Shown here piece after piece: positions 59,728 to 64,000 of a stretch of 64,000 nt of DNA. Both the position numbers and the translations under genes were made by a program. The notes under the pieces were generated by a model. The model saw only the letters and a program-made list of their open reading frames with translations, ran no database searches and was not told the DNA's origin. The DNA is taken from assembly GCF_042660285.1 (NCBI RefSeq), contig NZ_JBHSTP010000002.1, positions 620,001 through 684,000 of the forward strand. Reading direction: 5' to 3'. Position 1 is the first letter of the stretch, and the number at the start of each line of letters is the position of its first letter. The stretch is from Luethyella okanaganae. Lineage in GTDB: Bacteria; Actinomycetota; Actinomycetes; Actinomycetales; Microbacteriaceae.

Positions 59728-61203
59728 ATGGCGAGCATAGGCGGAGCGAGAGCGGTTCGAGAACTGCTGCGCGTTCGCGCCGACGACATTGGATGGGCCC
59801 TCTTCCGGGCAGACAACTCCGCGCTGATCGCAGGGCTACTTGGAACCCACCTAGGTGACGAGCGGCGCCGGTTGCCGGACGTCGAACTCTACGAACTGCT
59901 CGACGCTGACCTCGACGCACTCCGCGACACCGGACTTGACCTTCCCAAAACCGCACAGGGTTATTGTGCGGACTGGCGTGCATCTGGGTACCTGGTGCGT
60001 CGGCCTTTGCCGGGCGCGCGAGGTGAGTCGTTGGAGCTGTCGCCCGGCGCGCTGAGCGCTATTGTCACTCTGCGACAGCTGGTTGCCCCACGGCTGTCAG
60101 TCACCGAATCTCGCCTTCAGAACGTCTCCGCTCAACTGAGCCGGTTGGCTATCGATACTGACCCGGACTTCGGCCGCAGGCTCTCACAGCTCGAGCTGGA
60201 ACGCTCGCGGATCGAAGCGGAGATCGAGCGGGTCCGCGCCGGCGACATCGACGTGCTCGACGATCAGCGCGCGCTCGAGCGGGTCCGGGACATCCTGGCT
60301 CAAGCGCAGGAAATGCCGAGCGACTTCGCTCGCGTGCGTGCCGAGTTCGATGACCTCAATCGTCGCCTGAGGGAGTGGATTCTCGACTCCGAAGCGAGCC
60401 ACCGGCCGGTGCTTGAGGACGTTTTCCGAGGAGTGGATTTGATTGCGGAAAGCGACGAGGGCCGCACCTTCGCGGCATTCAGCGCTCTCGTGCTTGATCC
60501 GCACCTGGGCGACGACTTCGACGACAGCCTGAGCCAACTTCTCAGCCGGGCGTTTTCCGCACAGCTCTCTGCCGGCGACCGGCAATTCCTGCGCCGCTTC
60601 ATCCCCATGCTCAAGGACCACGCTGTGGAGATCCACACGGTGATGACGAACTTCGCTCGCGGGCTGCGTCGATACGTTCAGACGCAGGAGTTCCAGCGGG
60701 ACCGTGCATTGAGGCAATTGCTGCGGGACGCACTCGCAGAGGCTCTGGACGTTAAAGACAAGGTCAAGCCCTACACGGAGACTGGTCTTCACCTCCAGCT
60801 CTCTGCAGTCGGGATCAATAGCGTCGGAAACCTTCGACTTCACGACCCTTCCGAGTTCGATGCAAGCGAAGAGGTCCTGAGCAACGCGCCGACAGTTGTT
60901 GACCTCGCGGCGCTGCGGCTGCTGGCGCGGGAAACCGAGATCGACTTCGCGGAACTCGTCGACGCAGTCGACCGCGCCGTGCTGGAGCGCGGCCCCTGCA
61001 CGGTGGCCGACGTACTGGAACTTCACCCTGCCACCCAGGGTGTGGCGAGTGTCATCGGACTCCTGGCCCTCGCCGCCAGCCATGGAGTCGTTGAACACGA
61101 CGCTATCGAGGCGATCGCCTGGAGAGGAACCGACGGAGTCCGTCGCTCGGCCAACGTTCTTGTCCATCGCTTCCAAGCCCCGATTTCCGCGCGGGCAGCA
61201 TGA
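59728..61203 (+). CDS. jetA: Wadjet system protein JetA (DUF3375, kleisin-like)
   Basis: 491 residues from ATG 59728 (an in-frame TTG lies at 59704). DUF3375 arrangement: N-terminal winged-helix-like region (ELYELLDADLDALRDTG, GYCADWRASGYLVRRPLPGA), central coiled coil (~150-230) and a C-terminal winged helix (LRLHDPSEFDASEEVLS onwards). Acts as the kleisin bridging the SMC-like JetC heads in the anti-plasmid complex. Overlaps jetB by 4 bases. Confidence 0.9.
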   Translation: MASIGGARAVRELLRVRADDIGWALFRADNSALIAGLLGTHLGDERRRLPDVELYELLDADLDALRDTGLDLPKTAQGYCADWRASGYLVRRPLPGARGESLELSPGALSAIVTLRQLVAPRLSVTESRLQNVSAQLSRLAIDTDPDFGRRLSQLELERSRIEAEIERVRAGDIDVLDDQRALERVRDILAQAQEMPSDFARVRAEFDDLNRRLREWILDSEASHRPVLEDVFRGVDLIAESDEGRTFAAFSALVLDPHLGDDFDDSLSQLLSRAFSAQLSAGDRQFLRRFIPMLKDHAVEIHTVMTNFARGLRRYVQTQEFQRDRALRQLLRDALAEALDVKDKVKPYTETGLHLQLSAVGINSVGNLRLHDPSEFDASEEVLSNAPTVVDLAALRLLARETEIDFAELVDAVDRAVLERGPCTVADVLELHPATQGVASVIGLLALAASHGVVEHDAIEAIAWRGTDGVRRSANVLVHRFQAPISARAA

Positions 61204-61874
61204 GCGACAACGACACACGAGACCGCGCGCTGTGGGACGGCGATCGAGGCGAGCTGTCGGAGATATCCCGCCGAGCGCTCCTGGAGCTCGTCAAAGGACC
61301 GTACCTGTCGGCATTGAAGAGCGCTCAACTCTGGTCCGCCCTGCTCGCCGACGAGTCCGCGATCACTTCCCGACTACATGAACTGTTTCTCGAACTCGTG
61401 GTGGACCGCATCGCTGGATTTGCATTTGTGCGAAACGCGGACACCGGCGAACTAGACGCCCCAGCAACAGTTCGCACGCACAACCTCACCTACCTCGACA
61501 CGGTGATGCTGCTAGCACTACGACAAATGCTCCTCGCGGGCGATAGCGGCGAACGTGTCATCGTTGGCCGCGACGACGTCTTCGACCAACTCCGGGTTTA
61601 CCGAACAAGCGATCGAGACGAGCACGAGTTCGACAGGCGGCTCAACGCCTCGTGGGTAAAGATGCGCAACGTACTCCGCGTGGTCCATTCCGCTGGCCGG
61701 ATGGACGAAGAAGACCGCGTGGAGATATCACCCGTGCTGCGACTCATCGTCGACGCCGACCAAGTCAATGCCATCGCGAAGGTCTATCAGCACATCATCG
61801 ACACCGGTAGCGAGATCGTCGATGCGGTCGAAGACGACGAAGACACCAGCGAAGACGGCACGGGTGTCGCATGA
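61200..61874 (+). CDS. jetB: Wadjet system protein JetB (DUF4194, KITE-like)
   Basis: 224 residues. DUF4194 pattern: REL-type N-terminus, ALLELVKGPYLSALKSAQLW, DTVMLLALRQMLLAGDSGERVIV, HEFDRRLNASWVKMRNVLRV, and a C-terminal acidic tail. KITE-type subunit that binds JetA. Starts and ends with ATGA overlaps, confirming the operon order jetA-jetB-jetC. Confidence 0.92.
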   Translation: MSDNDTRDRALWDGDRGELSEISRRALLELVKGPYLSALKSAQLWSALLADESAITSRLHELFLELVVDRIAGFAFVRNADTGELDAPATVRTHNLTYLDTVMLLALRQMLLAGDSGERVIVGRDDVFDQLRVYRTSDRDEHEFDRRLNASWVKMRNVLRVVHSAGRMDEEDRVEISPVLRLIVDADQVNAIAKVYQHIIDTGSEIVDAVEDDEDTSEDGTGVA

Positions 61875-64000
61875 CTGGGGCGCCCTGGGGCGGTCAATGG
61901 CGGCTCGCCCGGATCGAGGTGGTGAACTGGGGCACCTTCCACGGCCACACCCGAATCGACGTCGCGCGTCGAGGCCATCTCTTCACCGGAGCGTCCGGCT
62001 CCGGCAAGTCGTCCCTGCTCGACGCAATCGCGACTGCCCTCACACAACCGCGGTGGCTGCGCTTCAACGCGGCCGCCCAAGAGGCTGGTTCCCGCAAACA
62101 CGACCGGAGCTTCATCAGCTACGTGCGGGGTGCCTGGGGAAAGGAAGCCGACGAAGAGTTCGATCGAGCCAGGCACAGCTATCTAAGGAGCAACACGACA
62201 TGGAGCGCGGTGCTCCTCCGGTACGAGAACCAGACTGACCCCCCAGTCACGCTCGTCCGTGCCTTCCATCTCAAGGGCACCAGCTCGGACACCTCCGCAC
62301 TTCACGACCTCGCCTTTCTCGACCGCGGCGACATCGACTTGTTGGACCTCAAGCCCTACGTGGCGGGAGGCATCGATGTTCGTCGAGTCAAGGCCGCCTA
62401 CCCCTCAGCGCTGGTAACTGGAACCGGGAAGCACGGCCAGTACTGGGCGCGTATCGCCACCGTCTTCGGCATGCCCAGCGAGAGCGCCCTCCACCTTCTG
62501 CACCGCACGCAGTCCGCGAAAAACCTCGGATCTCTTGACCAGCTGTTCCGCAATTTCATGCTCGACGAACCCGCGACCTTCGCCGCCGCCGACACCGCCG
62601 TGGAGAACTTCGGTGAACTCAACCAGGCCCACGCGCTCGTCGTGGAGGCGCGGGAGCAGATCACTGCCCTCTCCGCACTGGAACCTGCGATCGCCGCATA
62701 TGAGGAGGCCGGACGGGACCAAGACGACTCGCAACGGCTGATGGAAGGCATCCGACCCTTCCGCGCGGCCCTCACTCTCGATCTGATCGAAAACGAGCAG
62801 CAGACACTCTCGATCGATCTAGCTCAGGCAACATCCGCCCTACGAGAAGCCCAGGCCGCGGTGACGCTCGCTGAGCACGAACGAGACGAGGCACGTCGGC
62901 TGGAGCGCGAACTCGGCGGCTCGGAGGTCGAACTCATCCAGCTGGCACTCGAGCATGCTGAACGCGAACGGACTGCGGTCACCAACGCGTGGGACACCTT
63001 CACAGCGGAACTCGCCCGTCTTGGGCTGGAGACGCCGCAGTCACGTGAGGACTTTGAAGCTCTCGTGAGCCGAGCCGCCGGAGAGATCGCGACGGCTCGC
63101 GCCGCTAGCAGCACAAGGCCAGCTGCGCACGAACACGAGGACGCGCAACGATACTTCACCGCCCGCAACGATGCGCAGCAACTCCGAGACGAGCTGAACG
63201 AGCTCAACCAACGCCGCAGCAACCTCCCGCCGAAGCTGTTGTTCGCCCGGCGGCAGATCTCAGAGGCGCTCAACATCCCGATCGACGCTCTGCCCTTCGC
63301 CGGAGAGCTCATCGATGTGGAGAGCGAGTTTGTCGACTGGACCGGAGCAATCGAGAGAGTCCTCCGATCCTTCGCGATGACCCTCTTGGTTCGTGACCGA
63401 TACCAGCAGGACGTTCTTCAATTCGTTGATAGTCACGACCTGCAAACGCGGCTCGTAATCGAGACGGTCGGCACCGCCGTCGAAGCACCCAAGCCAGTTC
63501 GCACAGCGCGGTCCCTCCTACATCGGATTCGTGTTGCTCCCAGCGAGTTCCGCGACTGGTTGCAAGGCCGACTCGCCAGGGAATTCGACATCGAGTGCGT
63601 CGATTCGGCGACAGAACTGCAAGGAGTTGATCGTGGACTCACGATCAACGGTCTCATCAAGAAATCCATCCGACGCTACGAGAAGAACGATCTGACGTCA
63701 GTCTCGGATCGTCGCAGCTGGATTCTCGGCTCCGACAACGCCAGCAAGGTCGATCTCCTTCGTGCACGACTGCTCGACACCGAGGAGCGTCTCTCCTCGG
63801 CAGACGGCCGGCTTCGGGATGACGAGCAGCGGAGGCAGGCTGAGGCCGCTCGGCTCGCCGTGCTCGAGGCACTCGTGCGACGCGAATGGGCCACCATCGA
63901 CCAAGCGGGGGCAGAGCGCCGCGTTCAGAAGCAGCAGCAACGCTTACTCGACCTCACCCAGGGCAATGCGGACCTCACCGACGCTGGAGAACTTGCACGA
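61871..64000 (+). CDS. jetC: Wadjet system protein JetC (SMC-like ATPase), partial
   Basis: Open to the window end, 710 codons visible of an expected ~1,100. N-terminal ATPase head with Walker A TGASGSGKSSLLDAI (G40 to S47), preceded by RIEVVNWGTFHG, a feature of the SbcC/MukB-like group. Residues ~260-420 and ~600-700 are coiled coil (long Ala/Glu/Arg heptads), interrupted by a hinge-like region at ~455-590. The Walker B and signature halves lie beyond. It drives DNA loop extrusion and plasmid recognition in Wadjet; jetD, the nuclease, should follow. Confidence 0.93.
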   Translation, partial: MTGAPWGGQWRLARIEVVNWGTFHGHTRIDVARRGHLFTGASGSGKSSLLDAIATALTQPRWLRFNAAAQEAGSRKHDRSFISYVRGAWGKEADEEFDRARHSYLRSNTTWSAVLLRYENQTDPPVTLVRAFHLKGTSSDTSALHDLAFLDRGDIDLLDLKPYVAGGIDVRRVKAAYPSALVTGTGKHGQYWARIATVFGMPSESALHLLHRTQSAKNLGSLDQLFRNFMLDEPATFAAADTAVENFGELNQAHALVVEAREQITALSALEPAIAAYEEAGRDQDDSQRLMEGIRPFRAALTLDLIENEQQTLSIDLAQATSALREAQAAVTLAEHERDEARRLERELGGSEVELIQLALEHAERERTAVTNAWDTFTAELARLGLETPQSREDFEALVSRAAGEIATARAASSTRPAAHEHEDAQRYFTARNDAQQLRDELNELNQRRSNLPPKLLFARRQISEALNIPIDALPFAGELIDVESEFVDWTGAIERVLRSFAMTLLVRDRYQQDVLQFVDSHDLQTRLVIETVGTAVEAPKPVRTARSLLHRIRVAPSEFRDWLQGRLAREFDIECVDSATELQGVDRGLTINGLIKKSIRRYEKNDLTSVSDRRSWILGSDNASKVDLLRARLLDTEERLSSADGRLRDDEQRRQAEAARLAVLEALVRREWATIDQAGAERRVQKQQQRLLDLTQGNADLTDAGELAR

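Larger units (their letters stand above)
51166..64000 (+). mobile_element. Tn7-like transposon carrying a Wadjet system (one end and most of body)
   Basis: Starts at a TGT-type terminus near 51166-51175, followed by four tandem transposase-type sites and the operon tnsA-tnsB-tnsC-tniQ. In Tn7 the tnsA-proximal end also carries four adjacent TnsB sites, so this corresponds to the Tn7 right end. Cargo includes small genes and jetA-jetB-jetC. The second end is outside the window, so the true extent is unknown and the cargo membership is inferred from continuity. Confidence 0.75.

Overview
The window is high-GC DNA from an actinobacterium, most likely a member of the Microbacteriaceae. This is inferred from the YidC-type insertase next to a DUF6412-like protein, a 47-residue lysine-rich protein, an HspR/HAIR-type operator before hsp20, and frequent GTG starts with 4-base operon overlaps. 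The stretch from about 15.4 to 23.2 kb reads more like Arthrobacter/Micrococcaceae coding sequence and may be transferred. The window mixes intact operons with an unusual number of broken genes and element boundaries.

Layout. 0-2.3 kb (minus): histidine kinase, OmpR-type regulator and an iron(III)-type ABC binding lipoprotein, with a repeated GTGACG operator before the last. 2.4-4.2 kb: a degraded reading frame, an Xre-type antitoxin whose nucleotidyltransferase partner is cut off after about 24 residues, and a broken acyltransferase. 4.2-7.3 kb (minus): a secreted 140-residue protein, a hairpin, then a membrane protein, ABC ATPase and membrane protein, a layout like a bacteriocin or secreted-peptide cassette. 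8.3-10.6 kb: cation diffusion facilitator, and an arsenic module (ArsR-ArsC fusion divergent from an aquaglyceroporin across a perfect inverted repeat) ending in a truncated flavoprotein. 10.8-14.5 kb: secreted proteins, a Crp/Fnr regulator and 14 perfect copies of a 7-bp repeat. 14.9-23.2 kb: HTH protein, M20 hydrolase, LacI regulator and a ribose-type ABC operon with a phosphotriesterase-like hydrolase and a broken ribokinase. 23.5-28.7 kb: ABC-2 exporter, lipoprotein, two-component system and a small acidic secreted protein. 29-32.4 kb: a gamma-butyrolactone-receptor-like TetR protein with a matching operator, Nudix, YidC, DUF6412 and MmcQ/YjbR.

At 32.4 kb a tRNA-Arg(ACG) gene carries an inserted 2.7-kb island bounded by 53-bp direct repeats (52/53 identical). 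It has no integrase and encodes small secreted and membrane proteins plus an antitoxin-like pair. 36.3-46.6 kb is a catabolic cluster: GntR regulator, AEC carrier, SDR, a complete sugar-type ABC importer, cyclase-family hydrolase, amidase and a second SDR; three copies of one motif mark its control regions. 46.7-51.0 kb holds ordinary chromosomal genes (flavodoxin-like reductase, Hsp20, GNAT, MarR and others).

From about 51.17 kb to the window end lies a Tn7-like transposon: four tandem ~20-bp repeats resembling TnsB sites, then overlapping tnsA-tnsB-tnsC-tniQ, several small cargo genes (two frameshifted), and a Wadjet anti-plasmid system (jetA, jetB and the first 710 codons of jetC). The other transposon end and jetD must lie beyond the window. 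The association of a Tn7-like machine with a Wadjet cargo, and the integrase-less tRNA island, are the most interesting parts.
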